The notes beneath the pieces were generated by a model, which saw only the letters and a program-made list of their open reading frames with translations, was not told the DNA's origin and did not search any database. Shown piece after piece: positions 42,478 to 50,352 of a stretch of 64,000 bases of DNA. Both the position numbers and the translations under genes were made by a program. Source of the DNA: Aequorivita echinoideorum (GTDB taxonomy: Bacteria; Bacteroidota; Bacteroidia; Flavobacteriales; Flavobacteriaceae); assembly GCF_018476645.1 (NCBI RefSeq), contig NZ_JAHCTB010000001.1:310001-374000 (forward strand), read 5' to 3'. How positions within the stretch are numbered: position 1 is the first letter of the stretch; the number at the start of each line of letters is the position of its first letter.

Positions 42478-43152
42478 TTATTCTTCATTTAAAAAATTTA
42501 AAAACGCTACTCTGGAAATTTCCTCGGCGCCTAAACTTTCCAAGTGTTCATTGTAAATTTGGCAGTCTATAAGTGTATAATTTTTGTCGAAAAGATTTTC
42601 GGCTAAATGATAAAATGCAACTTTTGAAGCATCGCTGACCACGCTGAACATACTTTCTCCGCAAAATATTTTCTTCTCCGGAAGATCAATCCCGTAAAGT
42701 CCACCCACCAATTCTTTGTTTTCCCAGACTTCGACGGAAATAGCTTGCCCACAGTTGTGAAGATTGATATAAGCTTCCTGCATTTCATTGGTAATCCAAG
42801 TACCCGATTGATTTTTCCGCGGAACGCTTGCACAGTTTCGAATCACTTCAGAAAAGCTTTTATTGAATGTAATTTCGAATTTTTCACTTTTCAAGGTTTT
42901 ACGAAGACTTTTGGAAACCTTGAATTTTTCGGGAAATAATACCATTCGTGGGTCTGGGCACCACCATAAAATTTCCTGTCCATCTTCAAACCAAGGAAAT
43001 ATCCCAGAATTATAGGCAAGTAATAGCCGCTCTTTTGAAAGGTCTCCACCCACCGCCAGCAAACCCTCGTTTTCATAATAATCCAGCTCTTCATTTTCTG
43101 GAAAAGCTTCTTCCGCAGAGGGAAACCACAAGGTTTTATCAAGCAGGAACAT
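42478..43152 (-). CDS. aat: Leucyl/phenylalanyl-tRNA-protein transferase
   Basis: 224 residues. WWCPDPRMVLFPEKFKVSKS near residue 70, WITNEMQEAY and GGLYGIDLPEKKIFCGESMF (key piece IFCGESMF) are Aat landmarks. It adds Leu or Phe from tRNA to proteins with an N-terminal Arg or Lys, feeding the N-degron path. The gene is separate from clpA here. The terminator at 43206-43241 belongs to the upstream DUF3127 gene. Confidence 0.93.
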   Translation of the reverse strand: MFLLDKTLWFPSAEEAFPENEELDYYENEGLLAVGGDLSKERLLLAYNSGIFPWFEDGQEILWWCPDPRMVLFPEKFKVSKSLRKTLKSEKFEITFNKSFSEVIRNCASVPRKNQSGTWITNEMQEAYINLHNCGQAISVEVWENKELVGGLYGIDLPEKKIFCGESMFSVVSDASKVAFYHLAENLFDKNYTLIDCQIYNEHLESLGAEEISRVAFLNFLNEE

Positions 43153-43205
43153 ATAACTTAAAAGTTGCTATTTTAAATTCAGAAAAAATTCAAAATGGGT
43201 TTATA

Positions 43206-43241
43206 TAAAAAAGCCCGAAAAACATTTTATTCTTTCGGGCA
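43206..43241 (-). terminator. Intrinsic terminator after the DUF3127 gene
   Basis: GCCCGAAA and TTTCGGGC form an eight-base stem followed by a T-run on the minus strand. Confidence 0.8.
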
Positions 43242-43260
43242 TTTCATTTTTTTATAAATT

Positions 43261-43641
43261 TTAAAAAGGAAGATCGTCGTGCTCGTCCTCGTTAAAATCA
43301 TTGGTAGATTCAAACGCCTCCGCCGGTGGCATTGGTGGCATCTCACCGCTTACACCCTGGCGTTGGGTTAGCGTTTCAACACGCCATCCTTGAATGCTGT
43401 TGAAATATTTTTTTTCGCCTTGCGGGTTTATCCACTCGCGGCCGCGAATGTTTATGCTCACTTTTACATCTTGCCCCACATTGAATTTGTTCAATAAATC
43501 TGTTTTATCCTGTACAAATTCAATTAGAATATCCTGTGGGTATTGCTCCTCCGTGGTTATTACCAACTCGCGCTTTCTAAAACCGTTGTTTCCGTAGGTT
43601 TTAGTTTCATCAATCATTTTAATTTTTCCTTGTAATTCCAT
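43261..43641 (-). CDS. DUF3127 single-strand DNA-binding-like protein
   Basis: 126 residues. The core resembles an OB-fold: LQGKIKMI, RKRELVITTEEQYPQDILIE and IRGREWINPQGEKKYFNSIQ, with a disordered acidic tail (EDEHDDLPF) like that of SSB proteins, which bind partners through it. It is likely a nucleic-acid-binding protein of unknown job. It is a separate transcript unit ending in its own terminator. Confidence 0.8.
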   Translation of the reverse strand: MELQGKIKMIDETKTYGNNGFRKRELVITTEEQYPQDILIEFVQDKTDLLNKFNVGQDVKVSINIRGREWINPQGEKKYFNSIQGWRVETLTQRQGVSGEMPPMPPAEAFESTNDFNEDEHDDLPF

Positions 43642-43692
43642 CTCTCTATATAATTTTTCTCAGTTTACTTTACTATTGAAGATTGGCCACAA

Positions 43693-44568
43693 TTACGCTT
43701 TGTAAAGCAATAATTTCCAAGCTTCGTTTACTTTTCCTTCACATAAAAATTCCTGTGCCCTTCTATGGATTGCCACACTGTTTTTCTGCGAAGCTAAATG
43801 TTTCAATTCTTCTGAAGCATTTATAAATGCATCAACTTCTTCCCCACTTGGAAAATTTTCAACGTTGCCGAGCATTCCCAAATCATTCCCGGTTAAAACC
43901 GTGCTATTTTTTATCTCTTCGGGCAATGAATCTACCCCGATGCCTAATGTTGTTAAAGGCTTTGGCACTTGAAACAGTCCTTCTTTGGCGCGGCCGTACC
44001 AATTGTCCCCCAACCTTGAGACTGTGTCAATTTTATGCGGATCTATGTGTCCATCTTCACCAAAAATGTGCTCCATCATATGGATTTTCACCACTTCACA
44101 GATTACCAGATTTCCCGCTCCGCCATTAGCTCCCAACGAAATCACTTCATTCACTTTGCATTCCATTTGTACGGGTGCTTCGGCCACGCGCGGTGGTTTT
44201 ATTATTTCTGAAGCCATTTCAGTAAAACCCGCTTTTTTGAATTCGTTTACGCCTTTGGCATATTCCGTGGAGGAAAGTGACATTTGCTGAACCATTGCGT
44301 AACTCACAATATTTATGACAACTTCTGGCACTTGCAGAATATTTTCGTACGTGTGTTTGGTAGTGTTGTCCCGTCCGCGCCGTGCCGGTGAAAATACCAG
44401 AATTGGCGGATTGGCGCTAAAAACATTGAAAAAGCTGAATGGAGAAAGATTTACGTTTCCGTCCTTATCTACGGTGCTGGCAAAAGCAATGGGCCTGGGC
44501 GCTACGGAACCTAAAAGATAACCGTGCAATTTTCCTACGGGTATGTCTTGTGGTGAAATTGAGATCAT
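43693..44568 (-). CDS. Flavin reductase-like FMN-binding protein
   Basis: 291 residues. GSVAPRPIAFASTVDKDGN near residue 20 and NLSPFSFFNVFSANPPI are the FMN-binding flavin-reductase pattern, with MECKVNEVISLG inside. The family reduces flavins or aromatic substrates; the substrate is unknown. The start at 44568 (MISISPQDIP) was preferred over an ATG at 44631 that adds a low-quality hydrophobic leader. Confidence 0.82.
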   Translation of the reverse strand: MISISPQDIPVGKLHGYLLGSVAPRPIAFASTVDKDGNVNLSPFSFFNVFSANPPILVFSPARRGRDNTTKHTYENILQVPEVVINIVSYAMVQQMSLSSTEYAKGVNEFKKAGFTEMASEIIKPPRVAEAPVQMECKVNEVISLGANGGAGNLVICEVVKIHMMEHIFGEDGHIDPHKIDTVSRLGDNWYGRAKEGLFQVPKPLTTLGIGVDSLPEEIKNSTVLTGNDLGMLGNVENFPSGEEVDAFINASEELKHLASQKNSVAIHRRAQEFLCEGKVNEAWKLLLYKA

Positions 44569-44670
44569 TGCCTGCAAATGTACCCAAAGATTACAGCTTC
44601 CAAAAATATGACGGCACAATAATATCAACATATTTGCTTTATATTTAACACTGAAAATCTTTTTTGATTT

Positions 44671-45825
44671 ATGCGAAGCAACCGGGCACTTACCCGCTGG
44701 ATTTTTATTCTGGCATCCATCTTTATCATTACCCTTATTTTATGGAACACCTATATTTTCTTTATTCAATTAAAGGAAAATGAACGCGCCAAGATGGAAA
44801 TATGGGCGTCTGCCTACCAAGAACTTCAGCAAAAAAGCATAGCAAACGACCCCACGGTGGGCGAACTCGTTCTTTCCGTAATACAGAGCAACAGCACTAC
44901 CCCAATGATTCTATATACCATAAAGGAGAAAACGTATACGGAGCGCAATATAGATTCCATCGATGTGAGTACGCTGGAAAAAAAACAAGAACTTATAGCC
45001 CAATTTTCTTCGGAATATACACCGATTGAAATTTACAATGATGATGCACTGCTATCTACTATCTATTACGGGAATTCGCCACTCATCAATAAATTGAAAT
45101 ATTATCCTGCATTTTTAATATTGATTATTTTTCTGTTCGTATTGGCCGTTTATCTTTTTTATAGAACTTCAAAATCTGCCGAGCAGAACAAACTTTGGGC
45201 AGGGATGGCAAAGGAAACTGCGCATCAAATAGGCACACCGCTTTCATCCTTGGTAGGCTGGACCGAACTATTAAAATCTGAAAATGTAAATCCCGAATAT
45301 ATTAAGGAGATGGAGAAGGATGTGGTACGGCTGGAGATGATTACCGATCGCTTCTCAAAAATTGGTTCCGTGCCCAATCTCGAGCGTAAGGATCTGGTCA
45401 CAGAAACAAAAAATTCATTTGAATATTTGAAAGCCAGAACTTCAAAAATGGTGAATTTTGAACTGGATGTTCCCGAAAACCCCATCTACGTTGAACTGAA
45501 CCAACAACTCTTTAGCTGGACCATTGAAAATTTGGTAAAGAATGGAATTGATGCTATGAAAGGTAAAGGAAATATCAAAATTTCAATTTCGCAGAATTCA
45601 AAATATGCTTTGGTGCGTGTGCAGGATAGCGGCAAGGGTATTCCGAAATCGCATTTCAAAAAAGTTTTTATGCCGGGATTCACAACGAAAAAACGCGGTT
45701 GGGGATTAGGTCTATCCTTGGCAAAACGCATCATTGAAGAATATCACAACGGTAAAATAAGAGTTTTGAAAAGTTCTGCTTCCGAAGGAACAATTATGGA
45801 AATTGCCATAAAACCAATAAGTTAA
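44671..45825 (+). CDS. Sensor histidine kinase
   Basis: 384 residues. Helix 1 is near residues 10-33 and helix 2 near 148-165, with about 110 periplasmic residues between, so it likely senses an external signal. The phospho-site H-box reads AKETAHQIGTPLSSLVGW, a Bacteroidota-type variant. The ATPase domain has NLVKNGIDAMKGKG, DSGKGI and RGWGLGLSLAKRI. No response regulator is adjacent; the next gene is a small zinc-ribbon protein two bases away, so the partner must be elsewhere. Confidence 0.88.
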   Translation: MRSNRALTRWIFILASIFIITLILWNTYIFFIQLKENERAKMEIWASAYQELQQKSIANDPTVGELVLSVIQSNSTTPMILYTIKEKTYTERNIDSIDVSTLEKKQELIAQFSSEYTPIEIYNDDALLSTIYYGNSPLINKLKYYPAFLILIIFLFVLAVYLFYRTSKSAEQNKLWAGMAKETAHQIGTPLSSLVGWTELLKSENVNPEYIKEMEKDVVRLEMITDRFSKIGSVPNLERKDLVTETKNSFEYLKARTSKMVNFELDVPENPIYVELNQQLFSWTIENLVKNGIDAMKGKGNIKISISQNSKYALVRVQDSGKGIPKSHFKKVFMPGFTTKKRGWGLGLSLAKRIIEEYHNGKIRVLKSSASEGTIMEIAIKPIS

Positions 45826-45827
45826 CT

Positions 45828-46166
45828 ATGGGCGATTTCCAAAAAACAATACACACTGCAAGGCTGAACAACAACTGCCCAACTTGCTTTGGAAAAGATG
45901 GTTTGGAAATAACTTTCAGCCAAAAATTGAAGGAAACTATTTTCTTCGAAAAAGCATCAAGGCAAATTGGGAAATCACTCTACTGCCATACGTGCAAAAA
46001 CACTATTTATCCAATAAACTGGACAGAAGACATAGAGCGTGTCTATGATTACAATTATAAAATAGCCGAAACAAAAAAGCAGTTTCCCAAAACGAAACCG
46101 CTATTTTATGTTTTAATAGTGGTGGCTATTGCCGTAATCGCTGCCGTAATCTATACAGTCATTTAA
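45828..46166 (+). CDS. Small zinc-ribbon membrane protein of unknown function
   Basis: 112 residues. C-x2-C pairs in NCPTCFG and YCHTCKN suggest a zinc ribbon, and a C-terminal helix (about 91-110) anchors the protein. It begins two bases after the kinase stop and is probably cotranscribed. It could act with the kinase or report on it, but nothing in the sequence shows this. Confidence 0.65.
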   Translation: MGDFQKTIHTARLNNNCPTCFGKDGLEITFSQKLKETIFFEKASRQIGKSLYCHTCKNTIYPINWTEDIERVYDYNYKIAETKKQFPKTKPLFYVLIVVAIAVIAAVIYTVI

Positions 46167-46169
46167 TTT

Positions 46170-46565
46170 TTAGGAGCCCATTTTTTCTTGGATTGCTTCG
46201 GCCAATTTCTCAAATTCCTCTGACGTCATTTTAGTTTTTTTCGTAAACCGAAAATCGTCCATATCGTTCAATGGAATTAAATGCACGTGGACATGAGGCA
46301 CTTCCAGACCAACAACTGCCATGCCTACCCTTTTACAGGCCACTGTTTTTTCAAGTGCTTTGGCAACTTTTCGTGAAAACTGCATCAATTGAAGGTACAT
46401 ATGCTCACCCATTTCAAAAATTTTATCCACTTCTTCCTTTGGCACGCACAGCGTGTGGCCCTTTGCGTTAGGGTTTATGTCCAAAAAAGCTATGAAGTTA
46501 TCATCTTCCGCGACTTTATAACTGGGTATTTCGCCTTCAATAATTTTTGTAAAAACTGTCGCCAT
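46170..46565 (-). CDS. HIT family nucleotide-binding protein
   Basis: 131 residues. The histidine triad is VPHVHVHLIPLND. The start FTKIIEGEIPSYKVAEDDN is typical of the Hint branch. Members cleave nucleoside phosphoramidates. It ends three bases before greA starts its minus-strand run, so it is likely cotranscribed after greA. Confidence 0.92.
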   Translation of the reverse strand: MATVFTKIIEGEIPSYKVAEDDNFIAFLDINPNAKGHTLCVPKEEVDKIFEMGEHMYLQLMQFSRKVAKALEKTVACKRVGMAVVGLEVPHVHVHLIPLNDMDDFRFTKKTKMTSEEFEKLAEAIQEKMGS

Positions 46566-46568
46566 CCT

Positions 46569-47045
46569 TTAATCTCTTGATATTTCTAAAATTTCGAATT
46601 TTAGCACGCCATTGGGCACTTTTATTTCAGCGACTTCGCCCACTTCTTTGCCCAGCAATCCGTGGCCAATGGGAGAATCTACGGAAATTTTTCCGGCTTT
46701 TAAGTCTGCTTCGCTTTGCGCCACCAGCTTATAGCTCATTTCCATCCCATTGTTTTGATTTTTTATTTTCACTAAGGAATGTACCAAAACTTTTTTTAAA
46801 TCTAGTTGAGATTCATCAATTAGCCTAGCATTGGCAAGTACTTCCTCGAGTTTTGCAATCCGCATTTCCAGCATTCCCTGCGCCTCCTTGGCTGCGTCGT
46901 ATTCGGCATTTTCACTTAAATCACCTTTATCGCGAGCCTCTGCAATGGCATTTGATGCCTTTGGCCGTTCCACATCTCTCAAATGGTCTACCTCATCCCT
47001 TAATTTTTTTAGGCCCTCAGCAGTATAATAGGATACTTTACTCAT
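46569..47045 (-). CDS. greA: Transcription elongation factor GreA
   Basis: 158 residues. The N-terminal coiled coil reads GLKKLRDEVDHL and ERPKASNAIAEARDKGDLSENAEYDAAKEAQG, ending with the acidic DLSENAEYDAAK tip that stimulates RNA cleavage by a backtracked polymerase. The C-terminal FKBP-like domain has SPIGHGLLGKEVGE. The HIT gene follows. The leader of about 140 bases carries two hairpins. Confidence 0.96.
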   Translation of the reverse strand: MSKVSYYTAEGLKKLRDEVDHLRDVERPKASNAIAEARDKGDLSENAEYDAAKEAQGMLEMRIAKLEEVLANARLIDESQLDLKKVLVHSLVKIKNQNNGMEMSYKLVAQSEADLKAGKISVDSPIGHGLLGKEVGEVAEIKVPNGVLKFEILEISRD

Positions 47046-47109
47046 AACTTCATCGTTTTAATTCTACAGCTATAAATTTTCAACGAGTTGAAAAGTTTAT
47101 ATAAATAAG

Positions 47110-47182
47110 ATTCCCGCCATACTTTATCGTGTGATAGCCGAACGGGCGGGAATAGAAAAATCCCATACGTTGACGGGATTTT
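47110..47182 (-). other. Two consecutive hairpins in the greA leader
   Basis: Minus-strand order: AAAATCCC...GGGATTTT with a T-run (47157-47182), then ATTCCCGCC...GGCGGGAAT (47110-47153). A TATATTTG box at 47190-47197 would put the RNA 5' end next to the first hairpin, so both lie inside the greA leader. The first looks like an intrinsic terminator placed at the very start of the transcript. Confidence 0.5.
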
Positions 47183-47189
47183 CGTTTAC

Positions 47190-47197
47190 CAAATATA
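47190..47197 (-). promoter_or_regulatory. Probable promoter -7 box of greA
   Basis: The minus strand reads TATATTTG, with the predicted start near 47184, about 140 bases before the greA ATG. Confidence 0.45.
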
Positions 47198-47258
47198 CTA
47201 AAAATTTACTTGTTGCGTATTTTATCGTAATTTCGGCAACAAATATTTCAATTTTATT

Positions 47259-47693
47259 ATGAAAAAAGTTGTGTTTGCAATTCTGGTTATTTTCATAGGG
47301 ATTTCCTGTTCCAACAATGATGATAGGCCTAACAATAATCCTTTTTTGATAGACCCTCCCGTAAATGCCGTTTTGAATTTGAGCCTGCCGGAATACAATC
47401 CCCTTCGTTTTGCAGGCAATTCAGTGGTGATAGATAATGGAATCAATGGCATTGTGGTGTACTGTGTTAATGAAACATTGTACACGGCCTTTGAACTTAG
47501 TGACCCAAACCACGAATTGCGTAACTGTTCCAGAATGACGGTTGACGGCGTGATCGCAAGCTGCCCTTGTAGCGATGACGACAATGAATATTTCATTACT
47601 TCTGGTCAGCATACTACAGAGCCGGACGTAAAATACCCAATGCAGCCATATCGCGTTGAAAGAAATGGAAATGTAATTACAGTTTCTAATTAA
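47259..47693 (+). CDS. Rieske-like lipoprotein with degenerate cluster motif
   Basis: 144 residues. The signal ends at the lipobox GISC, so it is lipidated. The C-terminal half has the layout of a Rieske domain (LSDPNHELRNCS..., GVIASCPC, ITSGQ..., YPMQPYRV), but the usual C-x-H and C-x2-H ligand pairs are not both intact: cysteines remain while the histidines are gone. It probably keeps the fold and may not hold a 2Fe-2S cluster. Other flavobacteria, as I recall, have a similar gene beside greA. Confidence 0.68.
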   Translation: MKKVVFAILVIFIGISCSNNDDRPNNNPFLIDPPVNAVLNLSLPEYNPLRFAGNSVVIDNGINGIVVYCVNETLYTAFELSDPNHELRNCSRMTVDGVIASCPCSDDDNEYFITSGQHTTEPDVKYPMQPYRVERNGNVITVSN

Positions 47694-47708
47694 TTCATTG
47701 TATTGGAA

Positions 47709-47757
47709 AATTTCGGCTTTGCAAATGCTGCTTCTGCATTTCACAAAGCCGAAATTC
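47709..47757. terminator. Long bidirectional hairpin between the Rieske-like gene and the receptor gene
   Basis: AATTTCGGCTTTG and CAAAGCCGAAATT form a 13-base perfect stem with an inner GCAAATGC-like loop, between convergent stops. Confidence 0.85.
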
Positions 47758-47761
47758 GTTT

Positions 47762-49951
47762 CTAAAACTTCACCGTTGCGCCTACTAAAAAGTTAATGGT
47801 TGCTTGCGGATAAAAGCCTGCACCTTCTATAGTTGTTACGGTTCCCGGATTGCTGAAATCATCATCAAAAGTGTAGAAATATCCATTGGATTCATATTCC
47901 ACATTAAAAATATTGTTCACCAATGTTGAAAACAAAACTTCTTTTACCCAAGGAAGCGTGTTCACCCTGTAAACAATATTCAAATCGTTGATGAAAAAAC
48001 TGTCAAGTTTTGAAACTTCGCTATCAATATTCCCCATAAATTGCTCGCCCACATATTTTGAAAGCAACCCTACCTGGAAATTGGGAGTAAAGGAATATTC
48101 AAGCATATTGCCGGCAACTACAGATGGTGAAAAGGAAATGTTGGTGTTCCCCAAATTTACAAGCGCACCGTCTATTGATGCAATGAAATCAACATTTTTG
48201 TTGGTGCTCAATGCAATATTTGGCATCGTTCTCAATTTGGTTAAAAGCTGCACTTCGCCGTCAATTTCGAGACCAAGCCTGTAGCTTTTTCCACTGCTCG
48301 TGCGCAAAGCTGCGCCCACATCGTTCAATTCGCCGGAAAGCACCAATTGATCTTTGTAATCCATATAATAAATGTTGGAATTCACCTTCACGTTATCTGA
48401 GGCGAAACGCCATCCCATTTCATAATCGTCCAGTTTTTCGGCAGTTGTAATATTCTGTTCGTAATCGTTTCGGGATGGCTCGCGGTGCGCCTTTCCGTAT
48501 GAAAAATAGAATTGGTTTTTTGGATTGAGCTTGAAAGAAGCCCCCGCTTTTGGATTAAAAAACGAATAATCCTCATCAATGGTTAAATCAATTAAATCTG
48601 AAGTTATCCCTGAAATATTATAATTGACAAACCTCCCTTGCAAATCCCCAAAAACGCTCCATTTTTCGTCAATTTTATATGTGGCTTTTGAAAAAACGGT
48701 GAATTCAGTCTTCTCGCCATTACCGTCATAATATCTATCCCTAATTTCAGAATTGCTGGCAAACCGCGCCCAGATTACTTCGCCATAATGATCGCCGGTA
48801 TAATAACTGAAAAACGCACCGGTATTTATGTCCAGTTCATCATCCTTGTAATTCACATTTGCATTTGCTGCGTAAAAATCATTATCCAGCCATCTTCTGC
48901 GGATTAAATCTGTTGTATTTATCGTTTCTTCGCCAATGGTGATGGGCTCAAAACCATAAGTTTCAAAATCCTCATCTTCACGGTATTGCTCAAAATAACC
49001 GCGCCCGTACGTGTAATTCAACGAAACATTGCTGCTCCAATTATTATTGAACCGCTGGTTCCACAGAAACTGATAGTGATCCTGCGCATAATTATCCACT
49101 TCGTTGTCATAAAATTTAATATTCCCGTCTTCATCCGTATACATCCCCACGGAATTATAGGTTCGGTCATTTTCCAGTTTCTCCGGGTCTTCCAACCCGT
49201 TCCAAGATTGGTATGTTTCTTCACGACCGCCGAAAATCAGGGTTTTTATCAAGGTGTTTTCATCTACATAGGCGCCTTGAAGAAAATAAGATTTTAAATC
49301 TGAAGTTGCCCTGTCAATATACCCATCACTTTGAATGGTTGAAAGTCTTCCAGCAATTTCAAAATGGTCTGAAAGCAAACCTGTACTGAATTTTAAATTG
49401 TGCTTGTGCGTATTGAAACTTCCGAAGGAATTGGCAATTTCGCCGTATGCTTCATTTGAAACTGCATCGCTCAATAAATTTAAGCTCGCTCCAAACGCGC
49501 CCGAACCGTTCGTGGAAGTGCCTACACCGCGCTGCAATTGAAGACTTTGAACAGAAGATGTAAAATCTGGCAGATTTACCCAAAAACTTCCCTGGCTTTC
49601 CGAATCGTTGAATGGAATTCCATTCAGCGTAACGTTTACGCGGGAGGCGTCACTCCCACGAACCCTAATATAAGTATAACCCACGCCTGCCCCTGCGTCG
49701 CTTGTGGTAACTACGGATGGCAAATGATTAAGCATATACGGAACATCCTGTCCCAAATTTCGTTTTTCCAAATCCTTCTTATTCAGATTTGAATGCGTAA
49801 TGGGTGAATCTGCCTCAACGCGAACGGAACGCACTAAAACCTCTTCCAATGCTTCAACCTTCGTGGAATCTTGTGGCCGTGGCAATGTGTCCTGTGCAGA
49901 GAGGGAAAATGCGAAGGCACTTAAAAGTGTGGTAATCAATAACTTTTTCAT
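47762..49951 (-). CDS. TonB-dependent outer membrane receptor, predicted thiamine transporter
   Basis: 729 residues. A signal peptide (MKKLLITTLLSAFAFSLSA) leads to a plug domain (SNLNKKDLEKRNLGQDVPYML, RGSDASRVNVTLNGIP) and a beta barrel ending in VGATVKF. The plug's start carries the TonB-box-like region near EEVLVRSVRVEAD. A TPP riboswitch with its own terminator lies in the leader (50011-50236), so expression should fall when thiamine pyrophosphate is abundant. The ligand is therefore most likely thiamine or a precursor. No inner-membrane partner is adjacent; a PnuC-type gene is at 57371. Confidence 0.9.
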   Translation of the reverse strand: MKKLLITTLLSAFAFSLSAQDTLPRPQDSTKVEALEEVLVRSVRVEADSPITHSNLNKKDLEKRNLGQDVPYMLNHLPSVVTTSDAGAGVGYTYIRVRGSDASRVNVTLNGIPFNDSESQGSFWVNLPDFTSSVQSLQLQRGVGTSTNGSGAFGASLNLLSDAVSNEAYGEIANSFGSFNTHKHNLKFSTGLLSDHFEIAGRLSTIQSDGYIDRATSDLKSYFLQGAYVDENTLIKTLIFGGREETYQSWNGLEDPEKLENDRTYNSVGMYTDEDGNIKFYDNEVDNYAQDHYQFLWNQRFNNNWSSNVSLNYTYGRGYFEQYREDEDFETYGFEPITIGEETINTTDLIRRRWLDNDFYAANANVNYKDDELDINTGAFFSYYTGDHYGEVIWARFASNSEIRDRYYDGNGEKTEFTVFSKATYKIDEKWSVFGDLQGRFVNYNISGITSDLIDLTIDEDYSFFNPKAGASFKLNPKNQFYFSYGKAHREPSRNDYEQNITTAEKLDDYEMGWRFASDNVKVNSNIYYMDYKDQLVLSGELNDVGAALRTSSGKSYRLGLEIDGEVQLLTKLRTMPNIALSTNKNVDFIASIDGALVNLGNTNISFSPSVVAGNMLEYSFTPNFQVGLLSKYVGEQFMGNIDSEVSKLDSFFINDLNIVYRVNTLPWVKEVLFSTLVNNIFNVEYESNGYFYTFDDDFSNPGTVTTIEGAGFYPQATINFLVGATVKF

Positions 49952-50010
49952 TCGTATAAAAAATTTTTGTACGAATAAAAGGGGCGTTATTCTTTGTTAG
50001 TTAAAATGAT

Positions 50011-50056
50011 AAAATAAAAAATCCCTGAAAAATTCACAATTCGTGAATTTGCAGGG
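50011..50056 (-). terminator. Riboswitch-controlled terminator
   Basis: CCCTG and CAGGG enclose AAATTCAC/GTGAATTT, and a T-rich stretch follows on the minus strand. It lies between the TPP aptamer and the receptor gene, 60 bases before its ATG, the usual place for a riboswitch expression platform. Confidence 0.75.
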
Positions 50057-50092
50057 GGTTTCCTTTTTTGGGATACACACGGTATCCTTAAA

Positions 50093-50236
50093 ATCCCTTG
50101 GCAGCATTACCTGCCCAGGTTCTTCGGGTATAATCTCAGCCCTAAAAGTTAAAAGATAAAAGCTAAAAGTTTACAGATTTTTATTCTGATAACTGTTAAC
50201 TGAAAACTGTTAACTGAAAAAGCACCCCTTTGAGAT
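50093..50236 (-). promoter_or_regulatory. TPP riboswitch (THI element)
   Basis: On the minus strand the conserved parts are in order: GGGGTGCT (50221-50228), CTGAGATTATACCC (50126-50139), AACCTG (50116-50121), GCAGGTAATGCTGC (50101-50114) and the 3' P1 strand GGGAT (50093-50097), which pairs with ATCTC (50232-50236). P3 is unusually long and is filled by repeats such as TTAACTG (about 50148-50220). A small hairpin (50071-50087) and the terminator follow. It controls the TonB-dependent receptor. Confidence 0.9.
50148..50220. repeat. AACTGTTAACTG and TTAAAAG-type repeats inside the TPP aptamer
   Basis: Units of AACTGTTAACTGAAA and of AAAAGTTAAAAG/AAAAGCTAAAAG fill the P3 region of the riboswitch. 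They resemble repetitive intergenic strings and do not belong to the conserved aptamer. Confidence 0.55.
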
Positions 50237-50337
50237 GTGCGGCAAAAGTACATTTCTTTTTTAAATTTCAAAGTGAAGTTGGATTTAGGTTGCAGTTTTT
50301 TACCATATAATTAATACTTCACTTTTATGATACTTTT

Positions 50338-50345
50338 TACATTTG
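50338..50345 (+). promoter_or_regulatory. Promoter -7 box of the hybrid kinase gene
   Basis: TACATTTG matches TAnnTTTG and ends seven bases before the ATG at 50353, implying a leaderless or nearly leaderless mRNA. Confidence 0.5.
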
Positions 50346-50352
50346 GGTTTTT

